Below are positions 27,502-35,271 of a stretch of 64,000 bases of DNA, piece after piece. Each line of letters starts with the position of its first letter. The first letter of the stretch is position 1. Source of the DNA: JAKOUL01 sp035378845 (lineage in GTDB: Bacteria > Dictyoglomota > Dictyoglomia > Dictyoglomales > Dictyoglomaceae); the NCBI GenBank assembly GCA_035378845.1, contig DAOSUP010000005.1, forward strand, positions 38,842-102,841, read 5' to 3'. The notes beneath the pieces are model-generated. The model ran no database searches and was not told the DNA's origin. It worked only from the letters and a program-made list of their open reading frames with translations. Position numbers and translations under genes: made by a program.

Positions 27502-28467
27502 GTGAATAATGAATCTGGAGAAGGCGTTACAAAAAAAAGGTTCAGAACTTTCAAAGAGATAAATATACTAATAGCACTCATTGTACTATGCACAATAATA
27601 GCAATAATTAATCCTCGTTTTTTAACTCCCTTCAACTTACAAGTTGTTGCAAGACAGATCGCAATTTATGGTTTACTTGCTATCGGGGAAACACTGGTAA
27701 TTATTACTGGAGGGATTGATTTATCTGTAGGCTCATTGGTCGCATTAACAGGAGTTATAGTAGCTTTACTAATGAAAAGTGGCATTAATATGTATGTTTC
27801 CATACTTTTAGTCCTAATTTTATCATCTTTAATAGGATTATGGCATGGTACTTTTGTCACCAAGCTAAAAGTTCCACCTTTTATCATAACTCTTGGCACT
27901 CTTACTGCTGCAAGAGGTTTAGCATCAGTTATAACAAAGGGATGGCCAATTTTAGGACTACCTGAGAAATTCTTTATAATAGGACAAGGTGAGATTTTAG
28001 GTATTCCCATTTCTCTTATTATCTTATTAGTCTTTGCTTTTATTACTTTCTTCATAACTAAGTATACTGTATTAGGAAGACAGATCTATGCTATAGGAGG
28101 AAATATTGAAGCTGCAAGACTCTCAGGTATTGATGTAGATAAAAGAACAATTTTCTGTTACATTTCAAGCTCCTTCTTAGCAGGGGTAACTGGAATTATC
28201 ATTGCTTCAAGACTTAGTCAAGGTCAGGCTGGTGTTGGTAGTGGATACGAATTAAATGCTATTGCTGCATCAGTTATAGGAGGTACCTCTCTTTCAGGAG
28301 GAGAAGGTAGTATTTTAGGTGCTCTTATAGGAGCAGCTATTATGAGTACCATAGACGATGGTTTGATTTTATTAGAAGTCTCTTCTTATTGGCATGACGT
28401 AGTTATGGGATTAGTTATTGTTGCTGCTGTTACATTAGATATATTGAGAAAAAGACAGAAAATTTAA
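27502..28467 (+). CDS. ribose/xylose-type ABC transporter permease
   Basis: Membrane channel subunit (BPD_transp_2 family), 321 aa with eight to ten hydrophobic segments. Conserved blocks: NPRFLTPFNL, AIGETLVIITGGIDLSVGS, and the ATPase-coupling region GGNIEAARLSGIDVDK. GTG start at 27502 with a GGGGGG site. Gene order here is permease, binding protein, ATPase, whereas rbs/xyl operons usually place the binding protein first or last. Confidence 0.9.
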   Translation: MNNESGEGVTKKRFRTFKEINILIALIVLCTIIAIINPRFLTPFNLQVVARQIAIYGLLAIGETLVIITGGIDLSVGSLVALTGVIVALLMKSGINMYVSILLVLILSSLIGLWHGTFVTKLKVPPFIITLGTLTAARGLASVITKGWPILGLPEKFFIIGQGEILGIPISLIILLVFAFITFFITKYTVLGRQIYAIGGNIEAARLSGIDVDKRTIFCYISSSFLAGVTGIIIASRLSQGQAGVGSGYELNAIAASVIGGTSLSGGEGSILGALIGAAIMSTIDDGLILLEVSSYWHDVVMGLVIVAAVTLDILRKRQKI

Positions 28468-28543
28468 TATTTCACTTAAAGGGGGTGATAAAAAGTATTT
28501 CTCTCCGGTATTTAAAAATCTTTTAAAAAGGGAGGATCCCTCA

Positions 28544-29560
28544 ATGCGTAAATTTAGAATTGCTGTTTTACTTCTTTTGATTCCCTTGATATTTTCTATT
28601 ACTTACTCTCAGCAAGTTCAGGTAGCTATCATTGGAAAATCCGTACATCCTTACTGGGCTGAGGTAGAACTTGGAGTTAAAAAAGCTGCACAAGATCTTG
28701 GAGTAAAAGCTACATTCTTTGTTCCACAAAAAGAAGATATCCCCGCCCAAATCTCACAGATGGAAGCCTTCATAGCTATGGGAGTAAAGGGAATAGCAAT
28801 AGCTCCATCAGATCCTACAGCACTTACACCAACAATAGAAAAAGCAATAGCAAGGGGAATACCTGTTATTACTTTAGATACCGATGCTCCTAATAGTAAG
28901 AGACTTGTATATATTGGTACTGATAATTATTCTGCAGGAAAAATTGCAGGACAAGTAATGTCTGATCTATTAGGAATTCGTGGTGGAAAGGTTGCTATAG
29001 GAACTGGATCTCTTACAGCTATGAACTCCTTAGAAAGAATGAAAGGTTTTACAGATGGCATTGCAAAAAATCCAAGAATTACAGTAGTTACAAAACCTGC
29101 TCTTTGTGATTTTGAAGATACCGATAGAGCTGTAACATTAGTAGAACAAGCTCTACTAACTTATCCTGATCTTAAAGGATTCTTTGGTGTCTATGCTGTC
29201 AATGGACCAGCTGCTGCTAAAGCAGTAAAATCTGCAGGAAAAGTAGGACAAATAATAATAGTGTGTTTTGACACTACTGCTGAACATATGCAATACATAA
29301 AAGAAGGAATAATTTCTGCCACTGTAGGACAAAGACCATACATGATGGGTTATAGAAGTGTTGAAGTATTAACCCAGATGGCTACAAAAGGTGTAGATGC
29401 TACTCTTAAAGACTTACCTGCGAATAGAATAATTGACACAGGTGTAGATGTGGTTGCTGCAGACAAATATGTAAAGAGTGTTAAAAGCGCTGAAGCACTT
29501 AGTGTTGAGGGATATAGAAAGAAGCTAAATGAATTAGGCATTCCTGTTCAAGGCTGGTAA
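28544..29560 (+). CDS. sugar ABC transporter substrate-binding protein (RbsB-like)
   Basis: Secreted periplasmic-binding-protein fold of 338 aa. A signal peptide (about 1-22, cleaved near TYSQQ) lacks a lipobox cysteine. Peripla_BP_4 features: SVHPYWAEVELGVKKAA, GIAIAPSDPTALTP, GIPVITLDTDAPNS and IIIVCFDTT. The sugar cannot be named from sequence; D-ribose, xylose or related pentoses are typical. Its ribosome site lies in a short AGGGA-GGA-TCCCT stem (28529-28541). Confidence 0.9.
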   Translation: MRKFRIAVLLLLIPLIFSITYSQQVQVAIIGKSVHPYWAEVELGVKKAAQDLGVKATFFVPQKEDIPAQISQMEAFIAMGVKGIAIAPSDPTALTPTIEKAIARGIPVITLDTDAPNSKRLVYIGTDNYSAGKIAGQVMSDLLGIRGGKVAIGTGSLTAMNSLERMKGFTDGIAKNPRITVVTKPALCDFEDTDRAVTLVEQALLTYPDLKGFFGVYAVNGPAAAKAVKSAGKVGQIIIVCFDTTAEHMQYIKEGIISATVGQRPYMMGYRSVEVLTQMATKGVDATLKDLPANRIIDTGVDVVAADKYVKSVKSAEALSVEGYRKKLNELGIPVQGW

Positions 29561-29566
29561 AAAACT

Positions 29567-29591
29567 GGAGGAGGGGTTTAACCCCTCCTCC
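29567..29591 (+). terminator. intercistronic hairpin between binding protein and ATPase
   Basis: A near-perfect GC-rich stem (29567-29578 with 29580-29591) follows the binding-protein stop by 6 nt, with only a TTCCTTT tail. It probably stabilises the upstream mRNA or stops part of transcription, giving more binding protein than ATPase. The CCTCCTCC arm could also pair with the next ribosome site (AAGGAGG, 29598-29604). Confidence 0.65.
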
Positions 29592-29612
29592 TTCCTTTAA
29601 GGAGGAACTGAT

Positions 29613-31100
29613 ATGGAAGAAGAATTATTATTAAAAATGGAGAATATTTCAAAACACTTTCCTGGGGTACAAGCACTCTCAGAAGTTAATTTAGAAGTAT
29701 ATAAAAGTGAAATATTAGCATTAGTTGGAGAGAATGGTGCAGGTAAATCAACTTTGATGAAAATCCTTACAGGAGTTTATCCTAAGGATGAAGGAACTAT
29801 TTTCTTTAAAGGAAGAAAAATAGAACCTCAAAATCCACGTCATGCTCAAGAGTTAGGTATTTCAATAATACATCAAGAATTTAATCTTGCACCTAATTTA
29901 GATATAGCAACAAATATATTTTTAGGAAATGAGCCTAAAAAAGGAAGATTTATAAAAACTTTTGATTATCATAAGGCTTATGTGGAAGCAAAAAGATTAT
30001 TAGACTTACTTGGCTTGAATATCTCTCCCAACACTTTGGTAAAAGAACTTACAGTTGCCCAGCAACAAATAGTTGAAATAGCAAAAGCTTTAGCCATAAA
30101 GTCAGAGCTTATAATTATGGACGAGCCAACTTCTGCATTAGCAGGAAAGGAAGTAGAAAATCTATTTAATATTATGAAAAGGTTAAAGAGTGAGGGTATT
30201 TCAATCATTTTTATAACCCATCGTTTAGAGGAGGTCTTCCAGATAGCTGATAGAATAATAGTTCTAAGAGATGGAAAAAGAGTAGGAGAACTTCCTGGTC
30301 AAAGAGAAAAATTTAATGAGGTAATTAGACTTATGGTAGGAAGAGATGTTATAGTAATTCCCAAACCTGAGACTAGTAGGGATGAGGTGGTTCTTGAAGT
30401 TAAAAATTTATCATCTAAGTTTGTAAAAGATATATCTTTCTCTCTAAAAAGGGGCGAGGTCTTAGGTATCGCAGGACTTGTTGGTGCAGGAAGAACCGAG
30501 ATAGTTAGAGCTATATTTGGAGCTGATCCCAAAACTTCTGGAGAAATCTTTCTTGAAGGGAAAAAACTTGAAATAAGATCACCTAAGGATGTAGTTAGAG
30601 CAGGGATAGGTTTGGTTCCCGAAGATAGAAAATTACAAGGACTTATTTTAAATATGGCTGTATATGAAAATGTTACTCTTACTATACTACCAACTCTCTT
30701 CTCTAATGGATTATTAAAATCTGAAAAAGAATTTGCAGTTACGAAGGAATATGTGGATAAATTAGGAATTAAAACTTCAAATTTTTCTCAAAAAGTTAAT
30801 ACTCTCTCGGGAGGTAATCAACAAAAGGTAATCTTAGCAAAATGGTTAGCACTAAAGCCTAAAGTATTGATCTTAGACGAGCCTACAAGAGGAATTGACG
30901 TAGGTGCAAAAGCAGAGATACATAGCTTAATTGGTGAAATGGCAAAAGAAGGAATCGGAATTATTCTGATATCCTCTGAGCTCCCAGAAATTCTTGCTTT
31001 GTCAGACCGCATATTAGTAATTTCAAAAGGAAGAATTACTGCAGAGATTAATAAGAAGGATGCTTCACAAGAAAAGATTATGCAGTATGCTATTTTATAA
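29613..31100 (+). CDS. sugar ABC transporter ATP-binding protein (RbsA/XylG-like)
   Basis: Duplicated ABC ATPase, 495 aa. First cassette: Walker A GENGAGKSTLMKIL (about 40-53) with a poorly conserved LTVAQQQIVEIAK signature and Walker B IIMDEPTSAL. Second cassette: GLVGAGRTEIVRA, LSGGNQQKVILAKWL and LILDEPTRGIDVGAK. Both halves are complete, as in monosaccharide transporters. Ends the operon; the minus-strand ncRNA terminates 24 bp beyond. Confidence 0.93.
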   Translation: MEEELLLKMENISKHFPGVQALSEVNLEVYKSEILALVGENGAGKSTLMKILTGVYPKDEGTIFFKGRKIEPQNPRHAQELGISIIHQEFNLAPNLDIATNIFLGNEPKKGRFIKTFDYHKAYVEAKRLLDLLGLNISPNTLVKELTVAQQQIVEIAKALAIKSELIIMDEPTSALAGKEVENLFNIMKRLKSEGISIIFITHRLEEVFQIADRIIVLRDGKRVGELPGQREKFNEVIRLMVGRDVIVIPKPETSRDEVVLEVKNLSSKFVKDISFSLKRGEVLGIAGLVGAGRTEIVRAIFGADPKTSGEIFLEGKKLEIRSPKDVVRAGIGLVPEDRKLQGLILNMAVYENVTLTILPTLFSNGLLKSEKEFAVTKEYVDKLGIKTSNFSQKVNTLSGGNQQKVILAKWLALKPKVLILDEPTRGIDVGAKAEIHSLIGEMAKEGIGIILISSELPEILALSDRILVISKGRITAEINKKDASQEKIMQYAIL

Positions 31101-31123
31101 AAAATATATTGAAAAGAGGCTAT

Positions 31124-31376
31124 AAAAAAGTGCCACAGGCTCAACAGACCTTCCAGTATCCCCTCCTGCACCTTTTTAAAACCCTCAGTCTCAGATTTCA
31201 GCCCCAGATTTCATAGAAGCACCAGGCTTTACTAATACTCCTATTACTTTCCAGAGACTGCCTAAGTACTCAGGTAGAAGATTCCCCTCTACTCCTTTCC
31301 TTAGTCCCTGAGACCTACATTGTCTCAACCAAGTGCATTCAGGTCTACTTTACAGACCCCTTGATGCCTGTGGCAA
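31124..31376 (-). ncRNA. structured ncRNA candidate, about 250 nt, unassigned family
   Basis: This block is clearly more GC-rich than its surroundings and has no credible reading frame. On the minus strand it has a promoter (31382-31409), begins near UUGCCACAGGC and ends with GCCUGUGGCA followed by a U run. The two ends pair as a 10-bp closing stem (31366-31375 with 31131-31140). Inside, AGACCU can pair with AGGUCU and UGCACUU with AGGUGCA (one G-U pair, which would be A-C on the other strand), plus local hairpins such as UGAGAC/GUCUCA and GUAGA/UCUAC. It lacks the hallmark motifs of tmRNA, RNase P RNA and the SRP RNA S-domain. A divergent 6S RNA is possible. Confidence 0.72.
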
Positions 31377-31381
31377 TTATG

Positions 31382-31409
31382 ATTTTAACATAACTTTAAA
31401 TTTTGTCAA
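31382..31409 (-). promoter_or_regulatory. promoter of the ncRNA
   Basis: Minus-strand TTGACA (31404-31409), 16-bp spacer, TAAAAT (31382-31387); expected start about 31375-31376, exactly where the closing stem of the RNA begins. Confidence 0.75.
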
Positions 31410-31721
31410 GTTTATAAAAATAAGGAAAATCCTATATTCTATAAAATGCCCACCCTTTAAAAATTAAGTTAAAATCTATATTTCATGAATGTCAAGAGGG
31501 AATTTTTTAAAACTTAAAAATTTAATTTTGATTTTATCCATATTAATATTCTCAAACCAATATCTTTTGATATAGAAAGACTTTCATCTTCTTTTTTACA
31601 AAAAACAGATCTTTGGAATAGATTAATTTGAGTGGGATACAAGTAATAAAAATACACCAAAATAAGCTTTTTGATATAATAATAAAGAAATTGAAACTAT
31701 TAACATTACAGGAGGTTATAA
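31410..31721 (+). other. AT-rich intergenic stretch
   Basis: Between the ncRNA promoter and the SDR gene. Apart from a TATAAT-like hexamer near 31674-31681 and the AGGAGG site of the SDR gene, no gene, repeat or strong hairpin is visible. Confidence 0.5.
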
Positions 31722-32420
31722 ATGAAATACAATATTTTAATTACAGGAGCATCAAAAGGTTTAGGCTATTCTTTAACAGAACTTTATCTATCACAAGGTT
31801 ATTTTGTCATTGCAACTTACCGAAAAAATCTTGGAAATTTAGAAAATCTAAAGGGAAATTCAAATTTACTACACTCTCTAATGGACATATCTGATGAGAA
31901 TTCTGTAAAAGAAGCCTATGAAAGTATAAAAGAAAAAGTAGCTCATATTGACATCCTTATTAATAATGCAGCAATTTATTTAGAAGATAAATCTAAAACT
32001 ATTGAAGATGTAGATATTGAAAAAGTAATTCAGACTTTAAACACAAATTCTGTGGGACCTTTAAGGGTATTAAAATATTTCTATCCCCTTGTGGAAAAAA
32101 GTACAAAAAAGTTAATTATTAACATATCTTCTGAAGCAGGAAGTATATCCAACTGCTGGAGAGATAGAGAATATGGATATTGTATGTCAAAATCAGCATT
32201 AAATATGCTCTCCATGATTCTTCAAAATTATGGGAAAAATAAAGGAGTAAAAGTACTTGCAATCCATCCGGGGTGGATGCGAACTGATATGGGAGGACCT
32301 GATGCAGACATCTCTTCTAAAGAATCTGCAGAAGGGATCTTTAAGCTCTCTCTCAAAGACTGGGATGTAAATGATAAGAACATATATATGGACTATACTG
32401 GAGAAATAATGTCTTGGTAG
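31722..32420 (+). CDS. short-chain dehydrogenase/reductase
   Basis: NAD(P)-dependent Rossmann oxidoreductase of 232 aa. Cofactor loop TGASKGLGYSL (about 7-17), NNAAIY, catalytic serine in NISSEAGSI and the YxxxK motif in YGYCMSKSALNM, then HPGWMRTDMGG. The sequence resembles CsgA-like SDRs; substrate unknown. Single gene with AGGAGG site, closed by a bidirectional hairpin. Confidence 0.88.
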   Translation: MKYNILITGASKGLGYSLTELYLSQGYFVIATYRKNLGNLENLKGNSNLLHSLMDISDENSVKEAYESIKEKVAHIDILINNAAIYLEDKSKTIEDVDIEKVIQTLNTNSVGPLRVLKYFYPLVEKSTKKLIINISSEAGSISNCWRDREYGYCMSKSALNMLSMILQNYGKNKGVKVLAIHPGWMRTDMGGPDADISSKESAEGIFKLSLKDWDVNDKNIYMDYTGEIMSW

Positions 32421-32455
32421 TATTTTTTAAAAAGAAAAACTTTTCTTCCTTTTGC

Positions 32456-32489
32456 AAGAGCCATCCCTTATTTAAGTGGGATGGCTCTT
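32456..32489. terminator. bidirectional hairpin between convergent genes
   Basis: 12-bp stem AAGAGCCATCCC / GGGATGGCTCTT with a 10-nt loop, between the plus-strand SDR gene and the minus-strand xylanase unit. T-runs are weak on both sides. Confidence 0.6.
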
Positions 32490-32518
32490 AACAATTTCAT
32501 CTTAAAAATAAGAAAATA

Positions 32519-33052
32519 CTATAAAATCTCTAAAGAATTTAAGCTCTTTTCAAAAATAGGAAGATACTTATCAAAATTATTTTCTAACGCAGTAAAAGTA
32601 AAAACGTAAAGTTTATCATCTTTAGTCAGGTAAACTTGTTTCTGCTTTAGTACTACATCTTCAGCTAACTTAAAAAGATAAACTATTTCATATTCTTTCA
32701 TATCTTTTACATTATTTCTTCCTTCAGAAATAAACTGAATTTCTCCTAGTTTGGAGGACAATTCTTGAAGCTGTGCTTTTATTTGCGATACAGTTTCCTC
32801 GTCAAAACTAAAGTCAGACGGTACAGCAGCAACGCTCAAATTATAGTTTATCCTAAATCCACTATCTACAGGACCTAAGGCTAAAATTGTAACATTATAA
32901 GATTTCCCATCTACTATCTCCCAACCTTCGGGAGGAACAATTGAAAAACCTAAATTTTCATCCACATATTTTTTTGTCCCTACTGCAGTCTGTGCAAAAG
33001 CGACACTTAATAATACTATAAGCACTAAGACAAAACTAAAAATCTTTTTCAT
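32519..33052 (-). CDS. secreted PsbP/DcrB-like protein of unknown function
   Basis: The 177 aa begin with a signal peptide (about 1-20, cleaved after SVAFA). The mature part, YVDENLGFSIVPPEGWEIV followed by alternating strands and YEIVYLFKLAEDVVLKQKQ, has the layout of PsbP/DUF1795 domains. No catalytic residues are obvious. It follows the xylanase gene by 18 nt, so the two are probably co-expressed and exported together. Confidence 0.65.
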   Translation of the reverse strand: MKKIFSFVLVLIVLLSVAFAQTAVGTKKYVDENLGFSIVPPEGWEIVDGKSYNVTILALGPVDSGFRINYNLSVAAVPSDFSFDEETVSQIKAQLQELSSKLGEIQFISEGRNNVKDMKEYEIVYLFKLAEDVVLKQKQVYLTKDDKLYVFTFTALENNFDKYLPIFEKSLNSLEIL

Positions 33053-33070
33053 ATATTCTCTCCTTATTTA

Positions 33071-34147
33071 TTAAAAGTTAACGACCTCCCAAAAGGCTTT
33101 TTTAGGATTATGATTCATATCAAAAAGAAGAGGATAATCTTTTCTTCCTCTTACAGGCCAAGAATCAAGCCATGTAATATCATCGGCTACACCCCAAAAA
33201 GTCACACCAGTTACATAATCTTTATTTCTTCTCAATACTTCAAAGGCTTCTTTATAGGCTTGTGCTTGTTTCTCAATGCGATCTTCAGGTGGATTTTTAG
33301 AAAAATTTGCATTTTCGTTTCTATCAGTATATATGGAGATATCAAACTCTGTAATTTGTACTTGTACTCCTAATGAAGCAAACTTTTTAATAGCATCTTC
33401 CAACATCTTAGGTGTTGGCCAGTTTAGCAGCCAATGAGCTTGGATACCTACACCATGAATTGGAATGCCTTTATCCTTTAATCTTTTTACAAGCTGATAT
33501 GCCTTATCCCTTTTTACAGGATCCTCCAAGTTATAATCGTTATAAAAAAGTAAAGCATTAGGGTCTGCCTCATGAGCCCATATAAAAGCCTTCTCAATGA
33601 CCTCTTCTCCCCCAATTTTATACCAAAGAGCATCTCTTAAAAATTCTGATGGATTATCAGAGATAGCTTCATTTACTACATCCCAAGCATATACCTTTCC
33701 TTTATAATGACCTACAACATTCTTTATATGTTCCTCTAATCTCTTTAAAAGAGTGTTTTTATCCACATTTTTGCCATTGTCATCTCTAAAAACCCACTCA
33801 GGTGTCTGCTGATGCCAAACCAAGGTATGCCCTCTTACCTTTATATTATTTTCTAAAGCAAAATCCACTATACTATCTGCCGGTGCAAATCTATAAGTCT
33901 GCGCCATAGGATGAATAAGTTCCCATTTCATCTGGTTTTCTGGCGTTACACTATTAAAGTGTTTCTTCAAAAGTTCATCGTAAAATATTATAGTTTGAGG
34001 ATTTACTGCTGCCCCAATGAGAAAATAGTCTTTATAAACCTGACATAACGATGGAATCTCAGTGTTCATAGATCCCTCCTCTTTACAACCTAATGAGGTT
34101 GAAATAGATAATATCAGAATTAACAATACAACTTTTAACCATTTCAT
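33071..34147 (-). CDS. xynA: endo-1,4-beta-xylanase, glycoside hydrolase family 10
   Basis: Hydrolyses internal beta-1,4 bonds of xylan outside the cell. The 358 aa have a lipoprotein-like signal (C21 after STSLG), then a complete GH10 barrel: IGAAVNPQT, HFNSVTPENQMKWE, GHTLVWHQQTP, acid/base glutamate in WDVVNEAI (about 160), nucleophile in QITEFD (about 265), and TFWGVADDITWLD. No carbohydrate-binding module is attached; separate CBM-like proteins lie at 63231 and beyond. Known Dictyoglomus xylanases are of this family. Confidence 0.95.
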   Translation of the reverse strand: MKWLKVVLLILILSISTSLGCKEEGSMNTEIPSLCQVYKDYFLIGAAVNPQTIIFYDELLKKHFNSVTPENQMKWELIHPMAQTYRFAPADSIVDFALENNIKVRGHTLVWHQQTPEWVFRDDNGKNVDKNTLLKRLEEHIKNVVGHYKGKVYAWDVVNEAISDNPSEFLRDALWYKIGGEEVIEKAFIWAHEADPNALLFYNDYNLEDPVKRDKAYQLVKRLKDKGIPIHGVGIQAHWLLNWPTPKMLEDAIKKFASLGVQVQITEFDISIYTDRNENANFSKNPPEDRIEKQAQAYKEAFEVLRRNKDYVTGVTFWGVADDITWLDSWPVRGRKDYPLLFDMNHNPKKAFWEVVNF

Positions 34148-34286
34148 ATAAAATCCCTCACTTTCTCTATTATAGAAGATGCCATATTATTATGTAATTA
34201 CCTCCCACTCAAAAATCTTTCACCTCTTTTCTACTAAAATATTTATGTCTAAAAGGATCGGAAGAAAAAACTACTTTATAAAGAAT

Positions 34287-35045
34287 TCAATTTATAGGAA
34301 CAATAATCATCTTATCTTCTATCTTATTTTCTTTTACATCAACTAAAATAAAGTGAGGTTTTCCGTAAGTATCCTCAGGAGATACATAAGGAGTTGATCC
34401 CCCAATACCAGAAATTATATATGTGGTCCCATTAATAACTTTCTTGTAATACATATGGATATGACCAGAGAAGACATAATTTACTTTGTACTCCTCAAAA
34501 ATTTTCATTAACTCGTTAGACTCAATAGGATTAATTTTATGAAACAAAAAGAAAAAACCTGGAGAAATTAAGGGCTGATGCATAAAAACAAATTTATACT
34601 TCCTATCTGTGCTTTCCAAAACTTCTATAAGCCATTTTTTTTGTTCCTTTCCTATTCCTCCAGATGCATTATTTAAAATAATAAATCTCGCATTCTCATA
34701 ATCAAAATAGTAATATAGAGGTCTACCTGTAAATTTTTGATATTTCTCTCCCTTAGGATCACCCATAAGATCATGGTTCCCTGGAACAAAATAAATAGGT
34801 ATCTTGACATCCTTAAGAAGATTTTTTACAAACTCATATTCGCTGTTACTACTATCATTTAAAATATCCCCAAGTTGGATGATAAAATCTGGTTTAGTCT
34901 TTAATACTTCTTGTAAGTTTTTCTCAAAAACACCACTCATAGGTCTACCTGCTCTATCTCCAATAACAGCAAAGGTAAAAGCATAAGAAAAAGTGGTAAG
35001 TACAAAAACCAGTATTAAAGATCCAAAAAGATATTTAGACTTCAT
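34287..35045 (-). CDS. secreted calcineurin-like metallophosphoesterase
   Basis: The 252 aa from ATG 35045 start with a signal peptide (KSKYLFGSLILVFVLTTFSYA). Motifs: VIGDRAGRP, QLGDILND, PGNHDLMG, FMHQPLIS and SGHIHMYY, a full metallophosphatase core. The longer frame to 35120 was rejected: it would bury the signal peptide, and a TATAAT lies 10 nt before ATG 35045 with no ribosome site, as in the other leaderless genes here. Substrate unknown. Confidence 0.85.
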   Translation of the reverse strand: MKSKYLFGSLILVFVLTTFSYAFTFAVIGDRAGRPMSGVFEKNLQEVLKTKPDFIIQLGDILNDSSNSEYEFVKNLLKDVKIPIYFVPGNHDLMGDPKGEKYQKFTGRPLYYYFDYENARFIILNNASGGIGKEQKKWLIEVLESTDRKYKFVFMHQPLISPGFFFLFHKINPIESNELMKIFEEYKVNYVFSGHIHMYYKKVINGTTYIISGIGGSTPYVSPEDTYGKPHFILVDVKENKIEDKMIIVPIN

Positions 35046-35055
35046 AGATATAAGC

Positions 35056-35061
35056 ATTATA
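35056..35061 (-). promoter_or_regulatory. -10 element of the phosphoesterase gene, leaderless type
   Basis: Minus-strand TATAAT 10 nt before ATG 35045; the -35 is weak. Confidence 0.5.
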
Positions 35062-35271
35062 CCATTTATATATAGAAAAGAAAAGGTTTTTTTCAGTAGT
35101 ATGATATAATTTGATAGCATTTACTAAGGAGATATAAAATTCACCAAACATATTTTCAAGCTATAATATTAAAGACAGGAACTATACTTTTTATGGGCAG
35201 GTTTATAGAACCTACAAAATAGTAAAGACCTAATTAAATATAAAAATTATGTAAAAAGGGGTGAAGCTCTT

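Noticed and set aside
31124..31376. Reading the GC-rich island as SRP RNA, tmRNA or RNase P RNA
   Set aside because: The SRP S-domain loop, the tRNA-like end of tmRNA and the P4 sequences of RNase P were looked for and not found.
31628..31894. Plus-strand open frame across the start of the SDR gene
   Set aside because: Out-of-frame shadow of the SDR coding sequence with no ribosome site.
35046..35120. N-terminal extension of the secreted phosphoesterase
   Set aside because: It would put 25 residues before the signal peptide and lies on the promoter.
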